From Stentor roeselii (Eukaryota > Ciliophora > Heterotrichea > Heterotrichida > Stentoridae), in assembly GCA_006503475.1 (NCBI GenBank), contig RSEH01000153.1, positions 51,098-115,097 of the forward strand: 64,000 nt of DNA, given 5' to 3'. Under the pieces are notes generated by a model. It did not search any database, was not told the DNA's origin, and worked only from the letters and a program-made list of their open reading frames with translations. Both the position numbers and the translations under genes were made by a program. Of this stretch, positions 1 to 10,343 are shown piece after piece. Within the stretch, counting starts at the first letter, position 1; each line of letters opens with the position of its first letter.

Positions 1-2663
1 ACTCAGAAGTTAGAAAAAGGGTGAATGAAATTAACGAAGATATAAAAAATCTTCCATTAAAATCTGAAATCAAGGAATTGGCCTCTTTGCCTTTCAGCAG
101 TCTTTTCAAGGAAGTTAAGTCAAAGTTTTTAATTGAACAGAAAACATTTTTCGGAAAGTTTTTGAGATGTTTAGATTTGGAAAAGTTAACAAAAGGATTT
201 GATTCAAATAATTCAATTGTTTTAGCTGGATTAACTGGAATGGGAAAGACTAGGCTCGCTATTGAGTATGCTAATCGATTTGAGCATAAATATGACTACA
301 TTACTTATTTTAATTGTGAGAATAAAGCAACTTTTGAAGTTTATGTAAGACTTTTTGCTAAGATTTTATGTGACTATAATGGAAAATATGATTCTACTAA
401 GGAACATTTAATTAATCGATTAAGGAAAGAAAGAAAGGTTTTAAATATATTTGCTGGCTGCAAAAACCGAGAAATTTTTCAAGACTTCCTACTTCCTGAG
501 TTTCACAATATAATCATTTTCAATCAAGAGCACCCAAAAGACGTTTCCATTTTAAAAATCTCAAAACTTCAAGAAGAACAATCTCTTCATCTAATCCAAG
601 AACTGATAAAAGTCCCAATATCTCCTGAAGGTCTAAAAAAATTATTGAATATAATCGATGGCTGGCCTCTAGCAGCGAATATCATGATAGCCTATCTAAA
701 AAACGATGAAAAACTAACTGACCAAGGTATAGAAGAGCTTAATTTTGATAAGTTAGACCTTGTTTCTATTTTAGAAATGATCTCAAAATTGATGAGAAAA
801 CTAAAAAAATCCAGTGAAATACTTTTAGGACTGATTTCTTTTTGTAACCCTGCCCGAATCCCTCGAAAGATGCTTGAAAAGGCATTCGAAGAATCCCTTG
901 ATAGCAACAATGACTGGTGGGTTGCAGTGTCTGAACTTGAAAAATTTTATATTGTTGAGTCAAGCAGAGACCATTTCGACATTCAGAATACGATTTATCT
1001 GGCATTGACTGAATACCGTAAACCGGAATATTCGAAAAATCTGCTGAAATATATTGATGAGAAATTTCAAATTTCACTTGGACTTTCAGAGGATCCTGAA
1101 TTCAAAGAAATGATTCCTCAGATTTTTTCTATTCTGGATAAGCATGAAGGCCTTGATATGGTTAAAGTGAAAGTAGCTTTGATGATTAGTCTTGCTCTTA
1201 TAAAAATTACTGAACACCAAGAATATATTAAAATTTTATGTAATGAGGTGAAAGGAATACTTGAAAATACTGAAGAAAATAAAGAGTCTTTAAATTTTTA
1301 TTTTTTTCTTGGTTTTTTGTATTATAAAGTAAAAGATTTTAAAAATGCTTGCGAATGTCTAATTGTTTCTAATAGAATCCCTGATGATGAAATGACAGAT
1401 GAGCATAAAATTTTAAGAGATCTGAAATTAGCAAAGATTTATTTAAAAATTAACAAAAATAATGAAGCACTTAAATTTTTAGAGAGGATGCTTAAGCTAC
1501 TAAAAAAAGACAAACAAAAGAACAAAGTCAAGTATTTTAAGTACTTAGAAATTTCAGCTGATTTATTTAAAGATTTAAAAAAAAACTATAAGAAGGCTTG
1601 TGATGATTATCAAGAAATTTTGAATGAAAATGAGAATTGTGATCAGGTTGAAGTGAATTTTAAATTAGCTCAGTGCTTTCAGTTACAAGGAATATTTAAT
1701 AGTGCTATTAGTACTCTTGATGATATTTCTGACTCTAGGATACTCACTTCAGCTAACAGGAGATATTTGGAAATTAACCTTATGTATGCAGAACTTTATG
1801 AAAATACAAAAAATTATCGACTTGCAGTATATTATTTAGAAACTGCACTAAAATTTGATAGTACTTTGAAAAGTAAAGGACTACTTCTAAGAATTTCTCA
1901 TATTGCAGAAAAAGGTGGAATGGTTAATGATGCTATTTTTTATATGAGACAGCATATTGAATCCAATAATCTTCAAAAAGATACAGAATTGCTGAGAGAA
2001 CTTGTGAATCTTTATGAAAAAAATCAAGATCATCAAAGTTCAATTAAAACTTTAGAAAATTTGATTGAGATTAAAGAGGAATCTTTAGGACTTTATAATC
2101 ATGAAATGAGTAGCTTAAACCGTGAACTTTCAGCAAAATTCAACATCTTAAACAAAAAGCAACAAGAATTAATTTACTTAGAAAAATCTCTCAAAATAAA
2201 CAAAGAGTTACAAAATGAACTAGGAAAAGCCGATGACTTAGAAAAAATCGGCATCATTCACTTCGATGATTATAAAAACTCTCTAAATGAAAGTTCAATA
2301 TCAAAAGCTCTTGAATCTTTTCAAGAGTGTTTAATTATCAAAGAAAATATTCAAGGAACTGATGAAATTGAAATATTTCGAGTTATTAACTACATCGCTT
2401 CGATTTATACTCATCGAAGACTTTTTGATAAGGTTGTCAACTGCTTGAAAAGGTTCGAAGTTGATGATTCGAGATTTTTAGATTTCGAAGATCCGGTCGT
2501 TGGAGATATTTTCTATGGTTTAGGATTTGCTTATAGAAAACTTAACAGAAATCATCGATCTAAACAAAATTTCTTGAGGTTTGTTAACTGGAGAAGAAAA
2601 TTTCATGGAAGTGAAGATAGGATTGCATTTGAAGTTGAAAAAAATATAGATGAGTTGAATTAG
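1..2663 (+). CDS. NB-ARC (STAND) NTPase with TPR repeats, 5' end outside window
   Basis: The frame is open from the left edge and no in-frame ATG occurs before the P-loop, so the true start or an upstream exon lies outside; bases 1-6 (ACTCAG) could even be an intron 3' end. A Walker A P-loop GLTGMGKT is encoded at 228-251. A GWPLA motif at 660-674 matches the GxPLA motif of NB-ARC domains. At the expected Walker B position the strand reads VLNIFAGC instead of hydrophobic-DD, so the catalytic acids seem to be missing. From about 1290 to 2640 the protein is helical with TPR-like signatures (ALKFLERM, KACECLIV). NB-ARC/TPR proteins are regulated switches or scaffolds; the ligand here is unknown. 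The domain assignment is fairly secure, the function is not. Confidence 0.7.
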   Translation, partial: SEVRKRVNEINEDIKNLPLKSEIKELASLPFSSLFKEVKSKFLIEQKTFFGKFLRCLDLEKLTKGFDSNNSIVLAGLTGMGKTRLAIEYANRFEHKYDYITYFNCENKATFEVYVRLFAKILCDYNGKYDSTKEHLINRLRKERKVLNIFAGCKNREIFQDFLLPEFHNIIIFNQEHPKDVSILKISKLQEEQSLHLIQELIKVPISPEGLKKLLNIIDGWPLAANIMIAYLKNDEKLTDQGIEELNFDKLDLVSILEMISKLMRKLKKSSEILLGLISFCNPARIPRKMLEKAFEESLDSNNDWWVAVSELEKFYIVESSRDHFDIQNTIYLALTEYRKPEYSKNLLKYIDEKFQISLGLSEDPEFKEMIPQIFSILDKHEGLDMVKVKVALMISLALIKITEHQEYIKILCNEVKGILENTEENKESLNFYFFLGFLYYKVKDFKNACECLIVSNRIPDDEMTDEHKILRDLKLAKIYLKINKNNEALKFLERMLKLLKKDKQKNKVKYFKYLEISADLFKDLKKNYKKACDDYQEILNENENCDQVEVNFKLAQCFQLQGIFNSAISTLDDISDSRILTSANRRYLEINLMYAELYENTKNYRLAVYYLETALKFDSTLKSKGLLLRISHIAEKGGMVNDAIFYMRQHIESNNLQKDTELLRELVNLYEKNQDHQSSIKTLENLIEIKEESLGLYNHEMSSLNRELSAKFNILNKKQQELIYLEKSLKINKELQNELGKADDLEKIGIIHFDDYKNSLNESSISKALESFQECLIIKENIQGTDEIEIFRVINYIASIYTHRRLFDKVVNCLKRFEVDDSRFLDFEDPVVGDIFYGLGFAYRKLNRNHRSKQNFLRFVNWRRKFHGSEDRIAFEVEKNIDELN

Positions 2664-3291
2664 ATTAAATATTTTTAGTTAAATTTTCATAGAAAATTAA
2701 TTTTTCGTGTTAGATTAACTAGATTGTATCTATAGACAGAGATTTAAATATTAGAGCTATTTTTTCAATTCAATATTATAAAGAAAATCTTAGGATGTGA
2801 TTAAGTGTTGATTAGGCTGTGAATATTATTTATTTAAATTGAAATCAGTACTACTATTGAATATATTTCAATGCTAATTGAAAATATCAAAAGCATTTAC
2901 CTAAAATATCCTACGTAAATAAACCAAATAATACTATATCTAAATTTCACTTTGCAAGATTTGAATAAATGTAAGTTAAAGTTATCAGATATGTATAAGC
3001 TGTTCGTAACAATTCATATAATCTAAAAATTATAACTTAAAGATAAAAATCTCAATCCTGGTCAAGATAATTAAGTTAAGACCTAGCTTTATTGATAAAT
3101 AAAAGATTCTTTCAATACTAAAAGTTCTTTCTAATCTAAACATTTTAAATCAAAAGCCTCCCTTAAACTTGACTTCTAATACCCCATAATCATTATAAAC
3201 CCTTATTTTCAACCTGAAATCAGATTAAGACCAATCCAAACAATAACTCTATAAAAATTTCTAAAAAATCAGTCATAATTAAATTTCCATA
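2664..3291. other. Gene-free AT-rich spacer
   Basis: This 628-bp stretch between the NB-ARC/TPR gene and the DOP1-like gene has stops in all frames and no recognisable tRNA box B or repeat. It presumably holds the 3' UTR of the left gene and the promoter of the right one. Confidence 0.5.
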
Positions 3292-6200
3292 ATGTTTTTT
3301 AGGAATGAAAACTCGTTTCCCAAGAAAGTCTTAGACCGCCTGCAAACCTTTTCAAACGACTTCAACAGTTGGGAATGGACCGATTTAGTATTCTGGGCCC
3401 AAGAATTCAAGTCCGCGCTCGAAAAGCACTCAGATCAAGAGCTTCCAATCGCTCTGCTAATGAATCTATTCAAGACCCTATCAGTCTGTTTTCGTTCCGA
3501 ACTTGCAGAAGGAGTCCAACAAAAGTTATTCGATATTTTCTCTCTTCTTTCAACCAGCCCTTCATCAAGCCAACAAAAGTTAGTATCAATGATTTTAGTC
3601 TCTTTCTTCGAAGTAGCATCCAAAGAAATCCAGTTAAAAATAATAGACCTTCTAGAAAAGCTTTGCATAGACATAAAAAAATTCCCAGTAGACAGTATTT
3701 TAGCAGGTCTTTTCAAAGGAGTCGATGAAAAAGGAGAGGTCTTCGAAAAGGTAAAAAATCTTGCTTGTCACTTTTTAAGTAAAAATGAAATTCGTGCAAG
3801 TTCTGCCTTGTGGCGAGTGACAATCAGTTCAAGTAACAAGATGCCGTCTTTAGTAGTGCTTAAATCATTGAAACTTTCTCAAAGTACTGAAAATGAAGCT
3901 CTTGCGATGACAGGACTTTGTGCAGGTCTTTCAGATACAAGTTTAAGAGTCCAACGTCTTTCGCTTGACCTGGTGAAAGTTTACTTCCCTTTGTTAAGTC
4001 TTGATGTGAGAAGAGAAGATAAACTTGTGTTACTTAAAAAAGCTTTGATTATTAGTGACCAGAGAGAACAAACTGTTTTGAGAAGGGTCTGGGAATGGGT
4101 CTTTCCTCATGATATGAATGATGAAATCGACTCGATTAGTCTTGTTTGTGATGCTTTTTTTGAAATTAGAAATGAAATCAATGATAAGGGATTAGTTGTT
4201 AGAATCGCTGATTTAATTTGTGGATGTGAATTTGGACTTAAGATCTTTGAAAGGATTTGCATTGAACTTATTATTTTTATGGTTTTTGTTGAACAGGAGT
4301 CGAAAGATCTGAAAAATTTTGTGAAAACTGTTGAGGAGTTTAAATTTGTTTTAGTTGAAAAAGTTATGGAATCTGTTGAGGATTTCTTGCAGATGAGTGA
4401 AGAACTTGGCTATTCTATGATTGAATTTGTGGTTTTTCATAGATTGCAAAATGGGACTTTTGCTTTTGGAATATTTGAACAACTTATTAATTCGATTGAG
4501 TTCCTTGAAAATAAAGAGAAACTTTTTGACTTGCTTGTAAAATTAAGTCTTTATGTGAACTCTATTCCATCTTTTGAAAAGTTTTCATCAACTGTAATCC
4601 ACTACTTAACAAAAAAAAACGATTCAAACCTCCAGAAAAAAATCATCGAAATCGTAAAAACCTTCGAAAGCAACAATCTAGACGTTCCCACATTCCTTCA
4701 AGAGATAAAAAAAAAAGTAAAAATCAACAAAGACACCGAAAAATACAAACTCCTCGATTTTTTCTCAAACTTCTTCAACCCTCCAGTATCATTGATAGAA
4801 ATGCAATTCATCTGGAAGAAGCTTCTAACAAAAGAAGAAATTTTCCATCTAATAATAAAGATCTCTAAAAAAAACAAAACACTTTCAAACAGTGGCTTAC
4901 TAGAACTAATAACTAAAGGAAGAATAGGTTTCCAATCTTTCTTAAAGTTCTGGGACAGGGCATCAAGTGAAGAGATAATCGAAACAATATCAAGCGACGT
5001 GGTCTGCGTAATAATCAGTCTTATTGACGAGCACGAGGACCTAAGACCCTGGATCCACTCATTAGACAACAAAGCCTTCATCATAATCGACCTTCTTCTC
5101 GTTTATCTCTTAGACCCAGTCACAGTGCGAGTCCCAGCAAACCGAATCTTCATCTACGCCAACCTCTTCGACAAGTACAGCCTAATCCAAAAGCTAGAAA
5201 AACTGAAAGTTTTTCTATCAAACATCAGCCCTTTCGCAATAAACTCACTTTTACAGGTTCAAACACAGTCAAGACTTAGAAGTTTCCTTAGTTCTCATAA
5301 GTTAACAGCGGAAACTTACATGCAAGGACTGGTGAAAACTTTAGTTTTGTTTTTAGTCACCCAGCCTTTTGATGAGTTGACTTTACTTTCTTGTAATTGT
5401 CTTGAAATGGTATCGAAAAGTCTTCCTCAGAACTTGACTTTTCATTTGGTTCGAGGAGGGGTTAGAAGTTTAGAGCATTTAATTGCGCAGAATAATTATT
5501 TGATGCAGATTTCGATTATGACTCTTATTTCACCTTTGTTGAATAGACTTTGTGATGAAGATTATAGAAGACTTTATCAGAGGAGGGTGTTTACAAGCTG
5601 CTTACTTGAAGGGTGCTTCTCGAAGGAAGCGATTATTAGGAGGCAGTGGAGAGATACTATTTTAAAAACTCTTGAAATGGTCTGTAATTATTCAACACCT
5701 GAGGCTTTTGCATTGTACTTTGAGCCTTTGATTAAAGGGATCAGTTATCATCTTGTCACTTTTAAAGATACTTCTTTGATTTCAACTTTATCGCAAATAA
5801 TCAAAAGTGTTTTTCGCTCTAAGATCTCTTCTACTGTCTTTTCTTTAAACTTCCTGGAAAGTTGTATTAAAATCTCTGCTGATTTCCTTGTCATCGCTGG
5901 AAACTCTTATCATGAAAAACATCCAACTGAAAAAATCAAGAAAATTTTCATGAATTTCACGAAAATGTTTCCACAGGACCTGATTGAATCATTTATTTCG
6001 ATTTGGAGTAAATATTGTCAAGGAAAACAAGAGTTTATCAGTGTTTTGCTAGTTTTAGTTCATCAGTTTCGCATGACTTTAGAAGAGTTTTTAAGATATT
6101 TGCTGAAAACAGTGACAAAAGAGCATAAAAATAATAAAGAAATTCAAGTTTTCATCACTTTTTTAATTTACAAGCTTTTTTTACAGACCTCGATTGTCGA

Positions 6201-7521
6201 AGGATTCGTTTCAGATTTTAATGAACTTTGGACTTTGACATTAGAAGTTCTAAATGAACTGCTCAAGTCAGCTCATAGTGAAGTTCCAGCTTTGATATTA
6301 AAAATTCTTTCTTTTATTTCAATGGAGAGCGAGAAATTTTACAGTACTTCAACTCGAACTCATAAAAAAGTTCTGAAAGAATTAGTAGGAAAGTTATTTG
6401 AAAGCATTTTTTCCAATATTTTCCAGATGAAAAAACAATGCATCACTCTTCCATACCCAAATTTTCAAGATGAAGGTGAAATTCACGAACTTTGTTTGAG
6501 TTACATGATTCAACATGCTTATGAAGTGACTTTATTTGTCTGCATCAATGACAAAAGCCAGTCAGTTTTATTTCTATCGAACTGTTGCTTGAACCTTCTT
6601 TTTAACCTGCCTTCTGCAAAATACGGAAAAAAACAAGCCATTTGTTTTATCGCCTCAGTCCTCACTTATTCAGACCTCGATATCACTGAAAAAGTCAGAA
6701 AACAAGTCATTGACATGATTTTCAGTGAAAATTTCATCAAAAGTTCTTCTGAGTGTTTTCATGAGTTTTCTTTCATTGTTGGACAAACCTTGAAAAATCC
6801 GTCAGCTCTTCATGAAACCTTTGAAAGAACGACTCAGGAATTCAGGGAGTCCTGGTTTTTTATCAAGAGGAAATCTTTAGAAACTGAAAAAAAACAACTG
6901 GCTAGAACTTGTTTTTTGTTTTATTCTTCTGAATGGGGGGAAAAGTCTAAAATGATTCAAATGATGCAGAGTTACTTGGAAAGCTGTCTTAATGAAAAAG
7001 GACTTTTTAGGTATTTTTGTGTTTTACTTAAAATCGCTTTTGTGAAGATGAATTTAAACGATTTTCAACTGATTTGGAATCGATTTGTTAGGAAAATTGT
7101 GGTTCTTTGTCTTCAGGTCTTTGAAGATCCTGATGATTTTTCTGCTGTTCTTGATTGTTTGAGGCTTATTGAGTTTTTTTTCTGTGTAGAATTTGAAGAA
7201 ATTTCTAGAATTTTGTATCTTTTTTTACCTGATTTGAATGGAAAAAGAACTGAAGGAAATTTTGAACCGGTTTTACTTAAAAGGTTCTTCAAGGACCCTG
7301 AAAGAGTGAAAAGTCTTGATGAATGCAATTTTGATTTAAAAGTTTGCAAAAGTTTTGTTACAGGTTTTGAAGATGTCGATAATTTCAATGATTTAGAAAA
7401 AATTGTAGTATCTTTCGTAATTGTCTGGAAAATTCACTCGATTCAGCCTCCAGGACATTCAGTGAGTGATGTTTTCGAGCAAATCGAGAGAGAACTGCAG
7501 AGTCTTTTCATCAATATTTGA
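3292..7521 (+). CDS. Dopey/DOP1-family protein
   Basis: A single 1409-residue open frame starts at an ATG preceded by CCATA and ends in TGA, supporting the standard code. The first 240 residues match the conserved Dopey N-terminal domain: a WTDLVFW motif near residue 30, a segment resembling the Dopey block that precedes G-V-x-x-K (AEGVQQKLFDIF, near residue 75), and GLSDTSLRVQRLSLDLV near residue 215. The rest is helical and HEAT-like, as in the family. DOP1 proteins act with MON2 and a phospholipid flippase in endosome-Golgi recycling; that role is inferred from homology. Animal and fungal Dopey proteins are longer (about 1,700-2,400 residues). No intron is evident. The gene is convergent with the METTL1-like gene (82 bp between stops). 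Confidence 0.7.
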   Translation: MFFRNENSFPKKVLDRLQTFSNDFNSWEWTDLVFWAQEFKSALEKHSDQELPIALLMNLFKTLSVCFRSELAEGVQQKLFDIFSLLSTSPSSSQQKLVSMILVSFFEVASKEIQLKIIDLLEKLCIDIKKFPVDSILAGLFKGVDEKGEVFEKVKNLACHFLSKNEIRASSALWRVTISSSNKMPSLVVLKSLKLSQSTENEALAMTGLCAGLSDTSLRVQRLSLDLVKVYFPLLSLDVRREDKLVLLKKALIISDQREQTVLRRVWEWVFPHDMNDEIDSISLVCDAFFEIRNEINDKGLVVRIADLICGCEFGLKIFERICIELIIFMVFVEQESKDLKNFVKTVEEFKFVLVEKVMESVEDFLQMSEELGYSMIEFVVFHRLQNGTFAFGIFEQLINSIEFLENKEKLFDLLVKLSLYVNSIPSFEKFSSTVIHYLTKKNDSNLQKKIIEIVKTFESNNLDVPTFLQEIKKKVKINKDTEKYKLLDFFSNFFNPPVSLIEMQFIWKKLLTKEEIFHLIIKISKKNKTLSNSGLLELITKGRIGFQSFLKFWDRASSEEIIETISSDVVCVIISLIDEHEDLRPWIHSLDNKAFIIIDLLLVYLLDPVTVRVPANRIFIYANLFDKYSLIQKLEKLKVFLSNISPFAINSLLQVQTQSRLRSFLSSHKLTAETYMQGLVKTLVLFLVTQPFDELTLLSCNCLEMVSKSLPQNLTFHLVRGGVRSLEHLIAQNNYLMQISIMTLISPLLNRLCDEDYRRLYQRRVFTSCLLEGCFSKEAIIRRQWRDTILKTLEMVCNYSTPEAFALYFEPLIKGISYHLVTFKDTSLISTLSQIIKSVFRSKISSTVFSLNFLESCIKISADFLVIAGNSYHEKHPTEKIKKIFMNFTKMFPQDLIESFISIWSKYCQGKQEFISVLLVLVHQFRMTLEEFLRYLLKTVTKEHKNNKEIQVFITFLIYKLFLQTSIVEGFVSDFNELWTLTLEVLNELLKSAHSEVPALILKILSFISMESEKFYSTSTRTHKKVLKELVGKLFESIFSNIFQMKKQCITLPYPNFQDEGEIHELCLSYMIQHAYEVTLFVCINDKSQSVLFLSNCCLNLLFNLPSAKYGKKQAICFIASVLTYSDLDITEKVRKQVIDMIFSENFIKSSSECFHEFSFIVGQTLKNPSALHETFERTTQEFRESWFFIKRKSLETEKKQLARTCFLFYSSEWGEKSKMIQMMQSYLESCLNEKGLFRYFCVLLKIAFVKMNLNDFQLIWNRFVRKIVVLCLQVFEDPDDFSAVLDCLRLIEFFFCVEFEEISRILYLFLPDLNGKRTEGNFEPVLLKRFFKDPERVKSLDECNFDLKVCKSFVTGFEDVDNFNDLEKIVVSFVIVWKIHSIQPPGHSVSDVFEQIERELQSLFINI

Positions 7522-7603
7522 TATCAAGTATTTAATAAATCAAAATTTCTAATCTTTCCATATATTTAAATAAATCTCTTAAAAAAGACCATTCCATACT
7601 AAC

Positions 7604-8419
7604 TTAACCTACCTTCTGAAAGATGCACCAATACTTCTTCCCCAAATTCCTCGTCACTTTCTTCCCTTCTTCCGTATCACTTAAAATAACCTGCAAACAA
7701 GGGTCCTTCAAGTTTTCCTCCTCATCAACAGCAACCAAAGTCTTACACTCAGAAAGTTGCTGTAAGTGCCATTCATGTAATTGAAAAACATCAGTAATAG
7801 CATAAATCTTCCCTCCTGGTTTCAACAAATAACAATAATCCATAATCAATGCTTTATTCACTATCCTTCTACGATAATGCGATTTCTTGAAATTCGGGTC
7901 AGGAAAGCAGAAAAAAAGTTTTTCAAGAGATTCTTTTCCACAAAAATTCGGCAAATTTTTCATCGCATTGGTCCTGACAACAGAAATGTTTAAAAACTGT
8001 TTTTTTCTTACTTTTCCTGGATTTTCTTGTCTTGTAGCGCAGATTTTTTTCGCAACGTAGTTGACTAGCTTGTTTCTTATTTCCATTCCTAGGATTCGAG
8101 AGGATGGAAATAAAGGACTCAACCCGAATAACAGTCCTCCGAAGCCACAGCCTACGTCGATGATGCTTGGTTGGACTGTTTGTGTTGAAAGGACTGATGA
8201 TGAAAAGGCGAATGGGTGCTCTTCGGCTGATTTTTTTTTACTGTTGCAGAAAATTCGCAAATTATTCCCGAATTGCTGGTCCCAGTTTATGTGTTGAGAG
8301 GAGATGGGACTGCCTGGGGATTACTAGGAAAAGGATATGTTGTTGAATGGGTTACAATGAGCTCTTGCTCGGAATTCGGATTTTTTTGGTTGAAGACGCT
8401 TTTTGGGAAGTTCTTCCAT
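7604..8419 (-). CDS. METTL1: tRNA (guanine-N7-)-methyltransferase, METTL1/TrmB family
   Basis: Two exons (8419-8325 and 8309-7604) join across a 15-nt intron to give 266 residues. The start ATG at 8419 has an in-frame TAA directly before it. The spliced N-terminus contains the family hallmark RARAHCNPF, then SYPISS and INWD, which align with RAHSNP and RYPVKPEEMDW of METTL1. Exon 2 holds the SAM-binding motif DVGCGFGGLL, the FPDPNFKK signature of the m7G46 methyltransferases, and the ITDV and EEGKKVTRN blocks. The enzyme methylates G46 of tRNA with a WD-repeat partner (WDR4/Trm82), which is not in this window. Length matches METTL1 (about 276 residues). Without the intron the protein would lack its conserved N-terminus. 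Confidence 0.93.
8310..8324 (-). other. 15-nt intron in METTL1-like gene
   Basis: GTAATCCCCAGGCAG on the minus strand. Removal joins TA with T to make Tyr and restores the conserved SYPISS block; retention creates an in-frame TAG at the splice junction. Position 10 is A. Confidence 0.9.
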
Positions 8420-8978
8420 TTATTCAAGGATTTCAGGTGAAGTGTGAAAATTTTTTTAGGGTTTTTTGATGGATTTATAATTTTTATTGTTTTTGATGTT
8501 TGGAGGGTGGTGGGTTTGATTTTTAAAAGTGAAATAAATTGGAATTTTATGTATATCATTGCAGGAATTCTAAAATATTTAACTAGAAGGAATCAGTATT
8601 AAAAAAAGCTCATATGATTCAAGATATTCTTTAATTTACTGAAAAAATTGTCTGTAACTAAACAATTTTATCTAGAACATTATTATTAAATTTCTAATGT
8701 AATATATATAATGAAATTTGTATAATTTCAGTAATAATATTTAAAAGTTAAATCATTCTGAACAAATATCAAATATCCAACTTTTACACTATAAATTTAT
8801 TTTCATAATATTAATAATAAACCAACCTCTAGTACTTTAATATTAACATAAAAATTCTAAATCTCAAGCGACATAATACTCTACAAAATTCCTAAAATCA
8901 AACCTCTCCATCCTAATCAAAATCTAACTCCTTCACCATACCAAAGATCTAAAAACCCTTAATTAGATTATTGATAGT
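8420..8978. other. Gene-free AT-rich spacer
   Basis: This 559-bp region lies between the METTL1-like start and the stop of the upstream membrane-protein gene, both on the minus strand. It contains poly-A/T runs and no coherent reading frame, tRNA or repeat that I can see. Confidence 0.5.
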
Positions 8979-9968
8979 TTAAACACTTTTAGCCCTACTC
9001 GAAAGCAGCGACACCGTTTTGGAAGGAAATTTGAAGTGCCAAAAGTCGACTTCCATATGTCCAAAAATGACTCCAATAAGCCAAGCCCCAGACTTCCTGC
9101 TATAACCAATCAACAAAAGTAAGTTCGTAATAGCTCCAGCGACTTTAAACGAGTAAATAGCCTGAATATTAAACATCAAAAACTGCTCAACAAATACAAC
9201 CAAAGCGATTCCACTGGCACATCCCGCAATAGTCATAAGACAAAAAAACATTCCAGCGAAGTCCTTAGCCCTGATCCTGTTGCCCAAGGCGAAAACCGAG
9301 CAAATCATAAGAGTGACGAATCCCAGGCCCGCAGGAGCCACGACAGTCGCCCATTGAATATTCGCTTCATAGTCGATTTTTAGAATTAACAGGGAAATCT
9401 CGCCGAGGACTAAAAGATTTAAAACGACCCATAAAAGTGTCCTTCGAGTCTTTAATAAGAGAATCTTGACCAGCGAGGATAGACTTAGAATGATGAGGGG
9501 AAGGGTCATGGTGAAAACTGAACGGAAAATCACTTCTTTCTCTTCTGTGTCGATGTAGACTAGGAAAAGAATCAAGGATATCAATACCATGCCGCTCACG
9601 TATATGTCTTTTAGTAATGAAAATGCGCATTCTCGGTGCCAGGTTGTTAGATGCTTGTTGTTGGATGTGTTTTCAGATATCAGAAAGATCAATGATGTTG
9701 TGGTGAATATCAAGACTTCGATGCATAGGCAAATCAAAGGGATAAGTGAAAGCTCTAAACTGTCATAGTTGGTTGAAAGCTACATTTGAGTTACAATCAA
9801 TATCACGAAGGAGAGACCTGGGTGAGAATTTATTATCGCTCCCAGAACTATTTGAAGCGTCAACAGAAAACCGGGAGACTTGTCTAGCGAATAACGCAGC
9901 TGGAAAAACCGCTTCCGCCATGTACCGTATGGCATCGTTGATTGAATAGTTTCTCGATCTAGATCCAT
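8979..9968 (-). CDS. Multi-pass membrane protein, possibly TMEM185-like
   Basis: Two exons (9968-9795 and 9779-8979) join across a 15-nt intron to give 324 residues. The ATG at 9968 is the first Met after an in-frame TGA. The protein has about eight or nine hydrophobic segments separated by short charged loops (KTRR, GNRIRAKD, RKSG). The segment ANIQWATVVAPAGLG resembles the IIQWSYWAVFAPIW block of TMEM185/fragile-X-F proteins, and the hydrophobic layout is similar; the match is weak and I treat it as a suggestion. The N-terminus (PYGTWRKRFFQLRY) is cytosolic-looking and basic. No enzyme motif is visible. Function unknown. Confidence 0.65.
9780..9794 (-). other. 15-nt intron in membrane-protein gene
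   Basis: GTAACTCAAATGTAG on the minus strand, phase 0, with A at position 10. Its TAG ends the open frame if retained. Removal joins two hydrophobic exons in one frame. Confidence 0.85.
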
Positions 9969-10343
9969 ATCACTAATCAAAAATATCAAATTAGAATGGT
10001 TTCATCCATGGCTATCAATTAAAATGATGAGATTGATTGTGTTGTTAGTACGAAGGCGATTCATTTGCAATAAATCGGAATCAGAAAACCCTTATCTCTA
10101 TAATTTTAAATCATATCCAAGTAGCCTCTTCAATTTAATACCTTAAATGAAGATTTCTTATAATTCCAATATCGAGTCTCCCACTTAAACCTCCTCAACT
10201 CCAAAACAAAAACAATATCCATCATAATTTCCAATTAAACAAAATACCTTCATCCATCAATCCTAATCCTCCAACTCTCAAATCCACCCAAAAATCCACA
10301 ATTCCTCTAAAACCCAAAAAATCCATCTAATAATTCATCCAAA
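9969..10343. other. Divergent intergenic region
   Basis: 375 bp between the divergent starts of the membrane-protein gene (minus) and the peroxiredoxin-like gene (plus). It is AT-rich and ends in a C/A-rich, T-poor stretch before the plus-strand ATG. No RNA gene or conserved element is recognised. Confidence 0.45.

Noticed and set aside
8287-8559. 90-residue minus-strand frame overlapping the METTL1-like start
   Set aside because: It overlaps exon 1 of the METTL1-like gene in another frame and has no recognisable features.
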